Source: Limosilactobacillus balticus (GTDB lineage Bacteria; Bacillota; Bacilli; Lactobacillales; Lactobacillaceae). Taken from it: a stretch of DNA of 64,000 nucleotides. The stretch covers positions 186,001 to 250,000 of the forward strand of contig NZ_JACIVH010000042.1 of assembly GCF_014145615.1 (NCBI RefSeq), in the 5' to 3' direction. Under the pieces are notes generated by a model, which was not told where the DNA came from, ran no database searches, and saw only the letters and a program-made list of their open reading frames with translations. Below are positions 8,055-17,641 of the stretch, piece after piece. Position 1 is the first letter of the stretch; every line of letters begins with the position of its first letter. Made by a program: the position numbers and the translations under genes.

Positions 8055-8594
8055 ATGACCGAAAAAACGTTTAAGACCCTTGATGATTTTCTTGGGACCC
8101 ATTTTATTTATACTTACGATAATGGTTGGGAATATGAATGGTACGCTAAGAATGACCATACTGTTGATTACCGTATTCACGGTGGGATGGTAGCAGGCCG
8201 TTGGGTAAAAGACCAAGAAGCAAATATTGTAATGTTAACAGAAGGTATTTATAAAGTTGCTTGGACTGAACCAACGGGGACGGATGTAGCCCTTGACTTT
8301 GTTCCAAATGAAAAGAAACTTAATGGAACAATCTTTTTCCCAGCATGGGTAAAGCAACATCCTGAAATTACGGTAACTTTCCAAAATGAACATATTGATC
8401 GGATGCATGAAGCACGCGAAAAATATGATACATATCCTAAGCTAGTCGTTCCTGAATTCGCCCATATCACCTACATGGGAGATGCTGGTCAAAATAATGA
8501 AGATGTAATTTCTGAAGCGCCATACGATAGGATTACTGATGATATCCGCGAAGGACGCTACTTTGATGAAAATTACCGCCGGCTCAATAAATAA
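8055..8594 (+). CDS. padC: Phenolic acid decarboxylase
   Basis: 179 residues from the ATG at 8055 (AAAGG 9 bases upstream); the ATG at 8046 abuts the SD. It is highly recognisable as the lactic-acid-bacterial PadA/PadC enzyme: [39 protein letters not shown], and [18 protein letters not shown]. The family decarboxylates p-coumaric, caffeic and ferulic acids to 4-vinyl derivatives, a detoxification of plant phenolics that uses no cofactor. The conserved Tyr, Arg and Glu of the central cavity lie in the N-terminal half. padR follows on the same strand 42 bases later. Confidence 0.96.
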   Translation: MTEKTFKTLDDFLGTHFIYTYDNGWEYEWYAKNDHTVDYRIHGGMVAGRWVKDQEANIVMLTEGIYKVAWTEPTGTDVALDFVPNEKKLNGTIFFPAWVKQHPEITVTFQNEHIDRMHEAREKYDTYPKLVVPEFAHITYMGDAGQNNEDVISEAPYDRITDDIREGRYFDENYRRLNK

Positions 8595-8636
8595 TTAGTA
8601 TAATAAAGGAAGAATTAACAGTTGGAGGACCTCACA

Positions 8637-9167
8637 ATGCCAAAAAAACGAATTCTTCCTTTTATTATTTTGGGGATTATTAATAATCGTCCGCATATTA
8701 CCGGGCGCGAGATTACTGCTGAATTTGAAACTGAAATTGGCGATTTTTGGCGGGCATCGCATAGTCAAATTTATCCAGAATTAAAAAGAATGGTGAATGA
8801 TGGTTGGATCGTTGCTTCAACTAGTCAAGAAAATGCAAAGGAACGGTATTATCAAATAACGTCAGAAGGGCAAGAAGTCCTAAATCATTGGCTTGATCAA
8901 TTAGTGACAGACCTTCCTATCCACGAAGATCTATTCTCGTTAAAATTATTTTTTATTAAAGACCAAAATGATGATCGAATTCCGCAATTAATTAATCGCC
9001 AACGTTCGCTATTAGAGAAAGAGTTAAAATATCTTCAACAGCGATTGACGCTAGTTTTTCCCAATAAAGATGCAATTAAAAAGAATTATGGACACTATTT
9101 AATTCTGACACGAGCTATTTCGCGAACAAAAGGACAGATAGAGTGGCTAAAAGAGATAGAAGAGTAA
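8637..9167 (+). CDS. padR: PadR family transcriptional repressor of phenolic acid response
   Basis: 176 residues from the ATG at 8637 with GGAGGA upstream; an in-frame TTG at 8622 overlaps that SD. The N-terminal winged helix (ILPFIILGIINNRPHITGREIT, then SQIYPELKRMVNDGWI and ERYYQITSEGQEVL) is the PadR fold. A longer C-terminal dimerisation helix domain ends RTKGQIEWLKEIEE. Being next to padC, it is most likely the phenolic-acid-responsive repressor acting on the dyad at 7997-8010, and may regulate itself by read-through. Confidence 0.92.
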   Translation: MPKKRILPFIILGIINNRPHITGREITAEFETEIGDFWRASHSQIYPELKRMVNDGWIVASTSQENAKERYYQITSEGQEVLNHWLDQLVTDLPIHEDLFSLKLFFIKDQNDDRIPQLINRQRSLLEKELKYLQQRLTLVFPNKDAIKKNYGHYLILTRAISRTKGQIEWLKEIEE

Positions 9168-9320
9168 GGATGAAAAATGTAATAAACGCTTTCTTCTCAA
9201 GATTAATCCATCAGCTCAATCATTAAACTGTGGTAAAGAAAATAAAATCTGCTAGTATTTGCGTGAGTTTTTCTTTATTATTAAACGTAAATTAAATTCG
9301 TTTTAAAAGGAGTATATAAA

Positions 9321-10322
9321 GTGCGCTCAAATAAGTTAACCAAGATTCTAATTACTTCTACTTTGACATTGTCTTTATTGGCAGTTCCGATTAGTCAATC
9401 AACTGTTTTCGCAACTGAAACAACTAGTGAAAGTACAAGTAATAGTTCCAGCACGCAAACGCATACCCTCAATAAGTCATATGTTGTATATGGAGCAGGG
9501 GCTGCCGATAAGAATGAATTAAACAATGTACTAGCAGTCGACGATAATTTTACAACGTTAACGGCCACTGCTAGTGATTATCAAAAGTACATCAATCCTA
9601 ATGGTTCCACAACTAATGCCGCCATGGTTAGCTCAGTAGCAATTGTTCCCACCGATCCAGGCTCTGGGATTAAAGTTAATGTGAAAAAATTTAATGGTGA
9701 GGATAATATTACAAAAGTAACTGCTCAGCAATACGCAATGGTCGCTCAAATGGCTGGTGTTACAGATGTTACTATCACCGTTAGTGCTAACCGGGCTGTT
9801 TCTGGAGAGTCAGCTTTAACAGGTGTATATAAAGCAATTGCCGCAGATGGTGTTAGTTTAAATGCGCAAAACACTCAATCGGCTAACCAAATGTTAACCG
9901 CCACAAATGGAGCAATTGAAGCTAATAAAGATGATAGTAAATATCCTGGTAAATTGATGGCTGCTGTTGGTGATACCACTAAGGAAATTAACCAACAAAA
10001 GAAACAAGGAACTACTCCAACGCAAAATCAAATTCAAGTAATCTTTAATCAAAAACTTGAAGAGCGAAATATTTACAATGAAACGAAAAATCATGAACAA
10101 CCGATTATCAACGCGCTTGTTCAGTTTAATAATGCTCCAATTAGTTCAAGCAAAGATTATAGCTCACACGTAACCGATACGATTAATAATGTAAAGAATT
10201 CATCAGGGGATATGATGAATAAAGCTAAAAAATTCTTGAATTCTCAAGATGGGCAGGCAGTTAAGCAGCAAGCACAATCTTGGTGGACACGGTTTGTTAA
10301 CTGGGTTCGTAGTTGGTTTTAA
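9321..10322 (+). CDS. Secreted DUF1002 family protein
   Basis: 333 residues starting at a GTG with AAAGGAG upstream. There is a signal peptide (hydrophobic ILITSTLTLSLLAVPIS, likely cleavage after VFA) and a Thr/Ser-rich linker, then a DUF1002 domain (SYVVYGAGAADKNELNNVLAV, GESALTGVYKAIAADG). The last 30 residues include an amphipathic aromatic stretch, WWTRFVNWVRSWF, which looks membrane-active or membrane-binding. It is monocistronic with a 150-base upstream region. The family function is unknown; envelope localisation is inferred. Confidence 0.82.
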   Translation: MRSNKLTKILITSTLTLSLLAVPISQSTVFATETTSESTSNSSSTQTHTLNKSYVVYGAGAADKNELNNVLAVDDNFTTLTATASDYQKYINPNGSTTNAAMVSSVAIVPTDPGSGIKVNVKKFNGEDNITKVTAQQYAMVAQMAGVTDVTITVSANRAVSGESALTGVYKAIAADGVSLNAQNTQSANQMLTATNGAIEANKDDSKYPGKLMAAVGDTTKEINQQKKQGTTPTQNQIQVIFNQKLEERNIYNETKNHEQPIINALVQFNNAPISSSKDYSSHVTDTINNVKNSSGDMMNKAKKFLNSQDGQAVKQQAQSWWTRFVNWVRSWF

Positions 10323-10350
10323 AATTTTAGCATAGACGAATATCTTAATA

Positions 10351-10464
10351 ATGCGAAAGGTAAAACTATTTATTGCTATGAGCCTTGACGGTTATATTGC
10401 TGACTCTAATGGTAAAGTTGACTATAATACCAATGGTGAGGAAACTGTTGCTACTTGCTATTGA
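10351..10464 (+). pseudogene. Remnant of a dihydrofolate reductase/RibD-C family gene
   Basis: A 37-codon reading frame MRKVKLFIAMSLDGYIADSN continuing GKVDY matches the start of bacterial DHFR-like (RibD C-terminal) proteins, normally about 170-190 residues. It then runs into a stop after NGEETVATCY, and the rest of the gene is missing. A terminator follows directly. I read it as the 5' relic of a gene lost by deletion. There is no good SD upstream. Confidence 0.65.
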
Positions 10465-10468
10465 AAAG

Positions 10469-10517
10469 AGTAGAGGCAGGAAGAACATTTTGTTTTCTTC
10501 CTGCCTCTACTTTTTTT
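10469..10517 (+). terminator. Strong Rho-independent terminator
   Basis: AGTAGAGGCAGGAAGAA pairs perfectly with TTCTTCCTGCCTCTACT and is followed by seven T residues. It probably served the decayed DHFR-like gene and now insulates the convergent asparaginase gene. Confidence 0.85.
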
Positions 10518-10551
10518 ACGAACATTAGCAAAATATCGTGGGAATTAATAA

Positions 10552-11541
10552 TTAGTCAAGAGTTACTTCACCAGCAACATCGGTATTGAAGAAGTCTGCA
10601 ATTTCTTTAACATCCATCCCTTGACCAAGGCCCCACATTAATTTAGTGATGGCACTTTCAGAAGTCATGTCGCGGGCACTGATTGCTCCTTCTAGAAGTG
10701 CAAGTCGTCCGACCTCGTATTTTGTTAGATCACTTCGTTCATAAAGACACTGACTAGAAGTAATAATTGGAATGCCGTTTCGAATTAATTCACCAACTGC
10801 AGCGACCATATTTCGCCGAATCGAGGTCATTCCTCCGAGACCATACGCTTCAATCACAATTCCATGACAGCCATTCTTAGCCATTGCATGGAGCAAGGCA
10901 GGATCAAATCCGGGGAAGAGCTTTACCAGTGAAACATGAGTATCGATCTTAGTATTTAATTGACTTTTACCAGGTTGGGGATGCCGGTGATCCCTAATTG
11001 AAAAGCCGTCTGAAGTAACTTCTCCTACTGGTGGGACATTCACACTTTCGAAAGCATCGAAGGCGGTTGTTCGAACTTTAACACTCCGACAACCACGCAT
11101 TACTTTACGATTAAAAGCAATATAAACTCCTGGCTCGCAGTTAGCAGCGGCCGCAAAGGCAAGTCGTAAGTTATCAGGAGCATCACTAAGGATCACATTC
11201 ATTGGCACTTGACTACCGGTTAATACTACGGGGATGTCGATATGTTGAAGCATGAAAGTTAGCATTGAGGCAGTATAAGCCATCGTGTCTGTACCGTGTG
11301 AAACGACTATCCCGTCATAGTCATTACGATGGTCATAGATAGACTCAGCAATAATTTTCCATTCTTCTGGCTGGATGTTAGATGAATCTAATTCGAGAAT
11401 GTCACGAACAGTAATGTCGTATTCCAGCCGACCAAGCATTTTAATTAATTCTTCACCAGATTCGCCTGGAGCCAGTCCTTCATCAGAAACAACCGAGGCA
11501 ATAGTTCCACCGGTTGAAAGAAGTAATAATTTTTTCGTCAT
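10552..11541 (-). CDS. ansA: L-asparaginase, type I
   Basis: 329 residues without a signal peptide. It has both active-site threonine motifs of the family: LLLSTGGTIAS at the N-terminus and VVSHGTDTMAYTASML near residue 80-95, plus the Lys-containing region further on. It hydrolyses asparagine to aspartate and ammonia in the cytoplasm. The SD is GGTGA. It is interesting beside asnA-asnS about 3.4 kb away, which make and use asparagine; degradation and synthesis are encoded close together but on separate transcripts. Confidence 0.93.
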   Translation of the reverse strand: MTKKLLLLSTGGTIASVVSDEGLAPGESGEELIKMLGRLEYDITVRDILELDSSNIQPEEWKIIAESIYDHRNDYDGIVVSHGTDTMAYTASMLTFMLQHIDIPVVLTGSQVPMNVILSDAPDNLRLAFAAAANCEPGVYIAFNRKVMRGCRSVKVRTTAFDAFESVNVPPVGEVTSDGFSIRDHRHPQPGKSQLNTKIDTHVSLVKLFPGFDPALLHAMAKNGCHGIVIEAYGLGGMTSIRRNMVAAVGELIRNGIPIITSSQCLYERSDLTKYEVGRLALLEGAISARDMTSESAITKLMWGLGQGMDVKEIADFFNTDVAGEVTLD

Positions 11542-11616
11542 TTTTAGTCACCATGATTCATTTTTATTAATATTTTAAATAAGGATTTTCATTGAAACAA
11601 GTTAAACGCCTATAAT

Positions 11617-12489
11617 TTAACTTAAATTGGGCCAACTTTGGCTAATCTCATTAAGTAGGGGCGTTAAGGAACTTTTTTGTTTCTTAAGATAGTTAGCATA
11701 AAACGTCATTGTTGCAGCTTCGTCAGTAATGGGAAGTCTGACTCGATTGTCGTCTGAAGTACGTTGTCGTGGATTAACTGTTGTTATATTAGTGCTAAAG
11801 TATGGGAAATTGGAATATTTTGTGATTTCAGTAAGCGCGACCCATTCTTCTTGATATAAAAATTTAGCATTTGGAATATGTTTTTGGATAATTTCTTTCC
11901 ACGGTCCGATATCATTCAAAACAACAAAACTTAATCCGGCTAGATCCTTAAAAGAAACCTGTTGCGAATTAGCAAGATACATAAATTTATCAAGATTAAC
12001 ATAGAGATTTTCAGTACCTAAATAACGAGATTCAATTTGATCAGTTTGAATCTCTTGGTCGCTGATAATTATTGAATTTTCATTATTTAAAAGTGAAGTG
12101 GTGATTTGTTCAGGAGTAATAAACTTCTCATCAATCGAAATTTGTGTAGAGAAAGATGAATTTTTTGTGTGAAGAAGAATTAACGGTCCAGGAGCAATTG
12201 ATGCAATTTTAATTACTGATTGTCGCGCAACATAATTTTGAAGCTGCTGAACAAAATTGCGGTTGACGGCGAGAACCTCAGTAGCTTTTTCAGCAGCTAG
12301 TTTTCCGGTATCAGTAAGGACAATTCGATTTGGTTGGCGGTCAAATAATTGAATCCCAAGATCATCTTCTAATTTTTGCATTCCTCGTGTAACGGTTGGC
12401 TGGGTAACGTTAAGTTTTTCAGCAGTTTTAGCAAGTGTTTTTTCATTGGCAAAGGTTACTAATTCTTCAAGCAAGTAATTATCGATCAT
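11617..12489 (-). CDS. LysR family transcriptional regulator
   Basis: 290 residues, with GGAGTG upstream of the ATG. The winged helix is in KTLAKTAEKLNVTQPTVTRGMQKLEDDLG. The effector domain is less typical but ends normally. It is divergent from the AKR gene at 12610 and separated by 120 bases holding two overlapping dyads, so it most likely regulates that aldo/keto reductase and itself. Confidence 0.88.
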   Translation of the reverse strand: MIDNYLLEELVTFANEKTLAKTAEKLNVTQPTVTRGMQKLEDDLGIQLFDRQPNRIVLTDTGKLAAEKATEVLAVNRNFVQQLQNYVARQSVIKIASIAPGPLILLHTKNSSFSTQISIDEKFITPEQITTSLLNNENSIIISDQEIQTDQIESRYLGTENLYVNLDKFMYLANSQQVSFKDLAGLSFVVLNDIGPWKEIIQKHIPNAKFLYQEEWVALTEITKYSNFPYFSTNITTVNPRQRTSDDNRVRLPITDEAATMTFYANYLKKQKSSLTPLLNEISQSWPNLS

Positions 12490-12505
12490 TAGACCACTCC
12501 TTAAC

Positions 12506-12542
12506 AGTATACATTAATTGTATACTACCATGTAAAGGTAGT
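12506..12542. promoter_or_regulatory. Two overlapping dyads between divergent LysR and AKR genes
   Basis: AGTATACA-N5-TGTATACT at 12506-12526 is a perfect 8-base dyad. ACTACC-N7-GGTAGT at 12524-12542 overlaps its end. Both sit close to the LysR start. The T-N11-A framework of LysR sites fits. They are probably operators; exact use is inferred. Confidence 0.6.
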
Positions 12543-12609
12543 AATTTTCAATTCGTAAATTCGCAATTAATATATAGACAACAATTAATTACGGAAAGGG
12601 AGAATTATT

Positions 12610-13488
12610 ATGACAAACGTACCAACAGTAAAACTAAATAACGGGGTAGAAATGCCAACCCTTGGATTTGGGGTATTCCAAGTTCCAGACTTAAGTCAAG
12701 CTGAACAAGCAGTTACCGATGCCCTTGAAGTCGGTTACCGTTTAATTGATACTGCTGCTGCTTACCAAAATGAAGAAGCAGTTGGAAAGGCAATTAAGAA
12801 TAGTAGCGTAAACCGTGAAGATATCTTTGTAACTTCTAAGTTATGGGTATCTGATTTTAACTATAAGCGGGCTAAAGCGGGGATTGATGCTTCACTGCAA
12901 AAACTTGGCCTTGATTACATGGATCTTTACCTTCTCCACCAGCCATATGGCGATACAATGGGTGCTTGGCGGGCATTACAAGAAGCACAAAAGGAAGGTA
13001 AGATTCGCGCAATCGGTGTATCAAACTTCTACGCTGATCAATTAAAGGACCTTGAATTAACAATGCCTGTTAAGCCAGCAGTCAACCAAATCGAAGTTAA
13101 CCCTTGGTATCAACAAGCTCAAGAAGTTAGGTTTGCGCAAAGTGAAGATATTCGTGTTGAAGCATGGGCACCATTTGCGGAAGGTAAGCATGATATCTTT
13201 ACCAACGAAACAATTGCTGAGATTGCTGCTAAATATGGTAAGAGCAATGGTCAAGTAATTCTTCGCTGGCTCTTACAACGTGGCATTACTGTCATTCCTA
13301 AGTCAGTTCATAAGAATCGGATGGAAGAAAATATCAATGTCTTTGATTTTGAACTTTCTGATGATGATATGAAGAAGATGGCTAGTCTTGACAAGAATGA
13401 AAGTCAATTCTTTGACCACCGTGATCCGGTTACGATTGAACAAATTTTTGGATCCAGTTTAAAGATGGTTCAAAATGACGAAAAATAA
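12610..13488 (+). CDS. Aldo/keto reductase, second copy
   Basis: 292 residues with GAAAGGGAG upstream. The catalytic tetrad is Asp and Tyr in LIDTAAAYQNE, Lys in FVTSKLW, His in YLLHQPYG. The cofactor segment is VIPKSVHKNRMEEN. It is a paralogue of the gene at 3085, sharing most core residues. It is controlled by its own divergent LysR gene, so the two AKRs are probably induced by different signals. Reduction of aldehydes or ketones with NADPH is expected from the family; the substrate is not known. Confidence 0.92.
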   Translation: MTNVPTVKLNNGVEMPTLGFGVFQVPDLSQAEQAVTDALEVGYRLIDTAAAYQNEEAVGKAIKNSSVNREDIFVTSKLWVSDFNYKRAKAGIDASLQKLGLDYMDLYLLHQPYGDTMGAWRALQEAQKEGKIRAIGVSNFYADQLKDLELTMPVKPAVNQIEVNPWYQQAQEVRFAQSEDIRVEAWAPFAEGKHDIFTNETIAEIAAKYGKSNGQVILRWLLQRGITVIPKSVHKNRMEENINVFDFELSDDDMKKMASLDKNESQFFDHRDPVTIEQIFGSSLKMVQNDEK

Positions 13489-13560
13489 AGGTTTCACTAG
13501 TCTTTGTTTATGGATCAATTTATAATTAAAACAATTATTAACATCCAAGGAGTGATTGAA

Positions 13561-13923
13561 ATGCAATTAATTATTACTGATCCGGCTAGCAAGTGGTTCC
13601 AACAAAAATTTAACCTTACTAGCGGTGATGGAATAAAATTTTATGGTAAAACAATTCAACCACACAATGTTAAACATGGTCCTAAGCAGGGATATGAACC
13701 TGAGTCGACGCTCGATGAGGCAACAATCGTCATAGAAAAAGATGGTATCAATTACCATGTTAACTTTACGGATGCTTGGTTCTTTTCAGGACTAGTTGTT
13801 ACTGTTGATTATCCGCAAGGGACTGAAGAGCCAATTTTTATTTTTAGCCGTGAAGATAACAGTGAAGCAGATGTTGATGCTGCAACTGGGGCATCACGAA
13901 AGTATGAAGAATACTGGGAATAA
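13561..13923 (+). CDS. HesB/IscA-like fold protein without cysteines
   Basis: 120 residues from the ATG at 13561 with AAGGAG upstream; a longer in-frame extension to 13504 has no SD. The order of strands (MQLIITDPASKWFQQKF, GIKFYGK, INYHVNFTDAWFFSGL) matches the HesB-like domain of A-type Fe-S carriers and the Gram-positive YneR/HesB-like proteins. The three conserved cysteines of IscA/SufA are absent; the protein has none at all. A classical Fe-S scaffold function is therefore unlikely. Confidence 0.75.
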   Translation: MQLIITDPASKWFQQKFNLTSGDGIKFYGKTIQPHNVKHGPKQGYEPESTLDEATIVIEKDGINYHVNFTDAWFFSGLVVTVDYPQGTEEPIFIFSREDNSEADVDAATGASRKYEEYWE

Positions 13924-14024
13924 AAACTATTGTTAAGCCGATGATTTGATGTTATAACAATAATATCTTAGGTACTTGCAGGCGATACCTAGCACAACAT
14001 TGCCGTCGACGGAAAGGATATTCG

Positions 14025-14696
14025 ATGAGAATCAATGTTTTGCAACATACGCCAAATGAAGGACCAGGAACAATTCAAGAATGGTCACAGGATCATGGAC
14101 ATGAGATGTATATTTATCATCCATATCAGTTTGGTAATTTGCCGACTGCTGACGAGACCGATATGTTGATTATTCTTGGTGGTCCCATGAGCCCGAATGA
14201 CGATCTACTGTGGATTAAGCAAGAACGAGTTTTAATTCAGCAACTATTGGATGCTCATAAGCCAATTTTTGGTGCGTGTTATGGGGCCCAACAGATTGCG
14301 AAGACACTCGGTTATGCCGTCAAAAAGGTACCACATAAAGAAGTTGGTTGGGCGCCGGTGTATCTAAAAAGCGATATTATTTCTGATATTCCTCCAAAAT
14401 TAACTGCTTTACATTGGCACGAAGAGATGTTTGAAGTTCCAGCTCAAGCTGACTTATTATTTAGTAGCGACTTAGTTAAAAATCAAGGCTTTGTTATGAA
14501 CGGTAATGTAATCGGACTTCAATTCCACTTTGAACCGACAGTAGATAATGTTCGCGAGATTGTTGTAAATGATAATCGATATCCATTGGACCATAATGAT
14601 CTTCAACAAAATGGAAGAGAAATCATTCAACATGGCGTTCCTGCCGAAAATAAGCGAGTTATGTATCGACTATTGGATTTTATCGCAAATAATTAG
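14025..14696 (+). CDS. Class I glutamine amidotransferase-like protein
   Basis: 223 residues, SD AAAGGA. The triad residues of class I amidotransferases are present: Cys in PIFGACYGAQQIA, His and Glu in GLQFHFEPTV, with the oxyanion segment LIILGGPMSPND. It is a stand-alone domain, like the GMP-synthase-type amidotransferase paralogues (YLR126c/GuaA-like) whose partner is usually unknown. It is monocistronic between the HesB-like gene and the asnS terminator. Confidence 0.85.
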   Translation: MRINVLQHTPNEGPGTIQEWSQDHGHEMYIYHPYQFGNLPTADETDMLIILGGPMSPNDDLLWIKQERVLIQQLLDAHKPIFGACYGAQQIAKTLGYAVKKVPHKEVGWAPVYLKSDIISDIPPKLTALHWHEEMFEVPAQADLLFSSDLVKNQGFVMNGNVIGLQFHFEPTVDNVREIVVNDNRYPLDHNDLQQNGREIIQHGVPAENKRVMYRLLDFIANN

Positions 14697-14894
14697 GCGC
14701 AAAATTATTATTAATACGAATGATATTTTAACCGACTTTGTATTTACTGTCTGGATTTTATTTGCTCTGTTAGTTCGCTGGACTCTTAAATCTTCCGCCA
14801 TGAGGATAAAAAAGTCCTTTCTTCTGAATTTAAACATTATTAATTTATAGTATAGGAAAATTAAAGTTGAAATATCGCGTAAATTTCCAAAATT

Positions 14895-14931
14895 AAAAAG
14901 ATGAGACCTAGAAGTTCAGTCTCATCTTTTT
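14895..14931. terminator. Bidirectional terminator between the amidotransferase and asnS genes
   Basis: AAAAAGATGAGAC pairs with GTCTCATCTTTTT across an 11-base loop; the stem ends in A's on one side and T's on the other, so it can serve both convergent genes. The 200 bases between it and the amidotransferase stop show no gene. Confidence 0.8.
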
Positions 14932-14936
14932 AATTA

Positions 14937-16235
14937 TTAAGGGTTCAACCGGTTAAGCATCCGTGGGAATGGAATGTTTTCACGAATGTGGTCTTGGAGA
15001 GTAATCCAAGCTAAGAATCGTTCAAGTCCCATTCCAAATCCAGAGTGCGGAATTGAGCCGTACTTCCGTAAATCGTCATACCAACCGTAATCTTCTTTAC
15101 TTAAACCATTTTCTTCAAGCTTGTTTGTGATGTATTCGTAGTCGTAGGAACGTTCAGAACCACCAATAATTTCACCATAGCCTTCTGGAGCAAGCAAGTC
15201 CGCACAGATAACTTGGCGCGAATCTTCAGGATCTTCAGGCATGTAGAAAGCCTTGATTTCTTTAGGATAGTTCAAGATAAATACTGGCTTTTGGAATTGA
15301 TCCGCCAAGTAGGTTTCTTCTGGTGAACCAAAGTCAGCACCGTATTCTACATCAAAGCCACCCTTTTGAAGCATTTCAATGGCTTCCTTATAAGTAATCC
15401 GTGGATATGGTAATTCAGTGAATGGCTTTAAGCTTTCAACACTACGACCTACCATTTCCAGTTCCCGTGCACAATGGTCAATTAAGTCTTGGACCAAGTA
15501 AGCAATGTATTGTTCTTGAATCTTAAGACTTTCATCCTGATGCATCCAAGCCATTTCTGGTTCGATCATCCAGAATTCCATTAAGTGCCGACGAGTCTTT
15601 GATTTTTCAGCACGGAAAGTAGGACCCATTGTGTAAACTCGACCTAATGCCATGGCACCAGCTTCTGCATATAATTGACCAGATTGTGAAAGGTAGGCAG
15701 AACGATCGAAGTAGTCAGTTTCAAATAATTCGGTAGTCCCTTCAGGAGCACTTCCAGTTAATTCAGGAGCATCAAATTGAGTAAATCCATGCTTTTCGAA
15801 AAATTCCATTGTCGCAAGCTTAACACGACTACGAATACGCATTAATGCCCATGGCTTGCGAGAACGTAACCATAAATGACGGTTATCAAGCAAGAAGTCA
15901 ATTCCGTGTTCCTTGTTACCAATTGGGTAATCTTCACTTTCGCCAACAATGTCAAAGTCTTTGATGTGAATTTCATAACCAAACTTTGAACGTTTGTCTT
16001 CAGCGATTTCACCGGTTACCCAAAAGCTAGTCTCTTGGTGTAAATCGTGCTTAGCAGAATCAAATTTTTCTTCTGAAACATCATTTTTACGGATGATTCC
16101 TTGGAAAAATCCAGTTCCGTCACGGAGTTGCAAGAATGCAATCTTACCGCTTGAACGCTTGTCAGTTAACCAAACACCTATTTTAACTGTTTCCCCAACA
16201 TGTTTAGGTGCTTCACTAATTGTAATAGTTTCCAC
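14937..16235 (-). CDS. asnS: Asparaginyl-tRNA synthetase
   Basis: 432 residues from the GTG at 16235, which has AAGGGAGAG 7 bases upstream. An in-frame ATG at 16283 overlaps asnA and has no SD. The OB-fold anticodon domain comes first ([24 protein letters not shown]), then the class IIb catalytic core with motif 2 [15 protein letters not shown] and motif 3 [10 protein letters not shown]. It charges tRNA-Asn. It is 19 bases downstream of asnA on the same transcript, so the Asn T-box at 17.3-17.6 kb controls both. Confidence 0.96.
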   Translation of the reverse strand: METITISEAPKHVGETVKIGVWLTDKRSSGKIAFLQLRDGTGFFQGIIRKNDVSEEKFDSAKHDLHQETSFWVTGEIAEDKRSKFGYEIHIKDFDIVGESEDYPIGNKEHGIDFLLDNRHLWLRSRKPWALMRIRSRVKLATMEFFEKHGFTQFDAPELTGSAPEGTTELFETDYFDRSAYLSQSGQLYAEAGAMALGRVYTMGPTFRAEKSKTRRHLMEFWMIEPEMAWMHQDESLKIQEQYIAYLVQDLIDHCARELEMVGRSVESLKPFTELPYPRITYKEAIEMLQKGGFDVEYGADFGSPEETYLADQFQKPVFILNYPKEIKAFYMPEDPEDSRQVICADLLAPEGYGEIIGGSERSYDYEYITNKLEENGLSKEDYGWYDDLRKYGSIPHSGFGMGLERFLAWITLQDHIRENIPFPRMLNRLNP

Positions 16236-16254
16236 TTTTATACTCTCCCTTAAA

Positions 16255-17265
16255 TTATAGAATTTGAATGTGGTTTTCTTCACACTTCTTAATCATATCT
16301 TCTGGCCAAATACTTGCCTGTACTTCTCCAATATGAGCTTTGCCAAGAAGGAGCATACAGAGACGAGATTGACCAATTCCTCCACCAATTGTATATGGTA
16401 ATTCGCCATTGAGCAACATTTTATGGAATGGTAATTTTTCACGATCAGTTGCATCGGCTTGTTCAAGTTGGTATTTCATTGATTCTGGACTAACCCGAAT
16501 CCCCATACTTGAAATTTCGATCCGGCGTTGAAGAGGTTCATACCAGAAAATAATATCACCGTTTAAGCTCCAGTCATCGTAGTCAGGTGCTCGACCATCG
16601 TGAGGCTTACCACTGCGTTGCAACTTATCACCGATTTTCATGACAAAGACAGCACCAAGCTCTTTAGCAATCTTATCTTCCCGTTCGAGTGGGGTAAGAT
16701 CTGGCCACCGATCTTCAAGTTCTTGCGTTGTAACAAAGTGAATTTCATCTGGTAAATGGTAAACAGCTTGAGGGAACTTGTACCAAACTTCATGTTCCAT
16801 GTGCTTGATTACTTTGAAAATATCACGAACTGTATCCTTTAAGGTTTCTTCTGTTCGTTCATCCTTACTTATAACCTTTTCCCAGTCCCACTGGTCAACA
16901 TAAATTGAGTGGAAATTATCGAGGTCTTCTTCCTTACGAATAGCGTTCATGTTGGTGTAGAGGCCTTCATGCATTCCAAAACCGTACCGTTTAAGAGCAA
17001 GACGTTTCCACTTAGCAAGGGAATGGACAACCTCAACAGTTTCGCTTGGCATATCCTTCATTTCAAACGATACTGGTTGTTCAACACCGTTTAAGTTATC
17101 GTTTAATCCAGTACTCTTTTCAACAAACATTGGTGCAGACATCCGTTGAAGGTTTAGCTCTTTGCCAAATTCGTCTTGGAAAGTTTCACGAATATAACGA
17201 ATAGCAGCTTCAGTTTCTCTAATTGAAAGACGTGGATCGTAATCCTTTGGAATAGTTAGGTCCAT
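16255..17265 (-). CDS. asnA: Aspartate-ammonia ligase (asparagine synthetase A)
   Basis: 336 residues from the ATG at 17265; the in-frame GTG at 17274 lies within the AAGGAG SD region. It is the ammonia-dependent asparagine synthetase, a class II synthetase-like fold: [54 protein letters not shown]. It makes asparagine from aspartate, ammonia and ATP. Control by an Asn-specific T-box, and the asnA-asnS operon, fit a response to uncharged tRNA-Asn. Confidence 0.96.
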   Translation of the reverse strand: MDLTIPKDYDPRLSIRETEAAIRYIRETFQDEFGKELNLQRMSAPMFVEKSTGLNDNLNGVEQPVSFEMKDMPSETVEVVHSLAKWKRLALKRYGFGMHEGLYTNMNAIRKEEDLDNFHSIYVDQWDWEKVISKDERTEETLKDTVRDIFKVIKHMEHEVWYKFPQAVYHLPDEIHFVTTQELEDRWPDLTPLEREDKIAKELGAVFVMKIGDKLQRSGKPHDGRAPDYDDWSLNGDIIFWYEPLQRRIEISSMGIRVSPESMKYQLEQADATDREKLPFHKMLLNGELPYTIGGGIGQSRLCMLLLGKAHIGEVQASIWPEDMIKKCEENHIQIL

Positions 17266-17304
17266 AATAGACACTCCTTAAAATAATAGATTTAGGAATG
17301 AATT

Positions 17305-17590
17305 AAAAAAGCCTTTCGTTCCCCTTACAATCAAGGGACGAAAGGCTTTTTTCCGCGGTACCACCCAAATTGTCTAGTATAAAACTAGGCCTCCTCAAGA
17401 GCACAACATGCTCTGCCGGTGAGGTAACGGTCCGGATCCGGCCAAGCCTACTTTAAGTAAACTTATTTGGGTTGGCAGCACTCGTGAAAGTGTTATTCAC
17501 TAGCATAGGGTCGACTGATTTCTCACTATCATCAGTTCACTGAACGAATACAACTAGTTACTCTTCTTTCTCATCGCTTTTTTATTTTGT
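17305..17590 (-). ncRNA. T-box leader, Asn-specific, upstream of asnA-asnS
   Basis: On the minus strand the T-box sequence GGGTGGTACCGCGG (17353-17366) precedes a terminator hairpin whose arms are AAAGCC-TTTCGTTCCC-like and AAAGGCTTTTTT (17305-17352). The specifier region reads GAAT-AAC-ACTTTC, with AAC (Asn) at 17494-17492. Binding of uncharged tRNA-Asn should form the antiterminator and allow asnA-asnS transcription. Confidence 0.93.
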
Positions 17591-17597
17591 TAATTGT

Positions 17598-17625
17598 ATT
17601 TTAACCTAATTCATTTAAAATGCAA
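17598..17625 (-). promoter_or_regulatory. Promoter of the asnA-asnS operon
   Basis: On the minus strand TTGCAT (17625-17620) and TAAAAT (17603-17598) are 16 bases apart, just upstream of the T-box leader. Confidence 0.7.
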
Positions 17626-17641
17626 TACTTTTTAAATAAAT

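Noticed and set aside
14569-14850. 93-codon frame overlapping the end of the amidotransferase gene
   Set aside because: Most of it is an out-of-frame reading of the amidotransferase; no SD and no recognisable protein.
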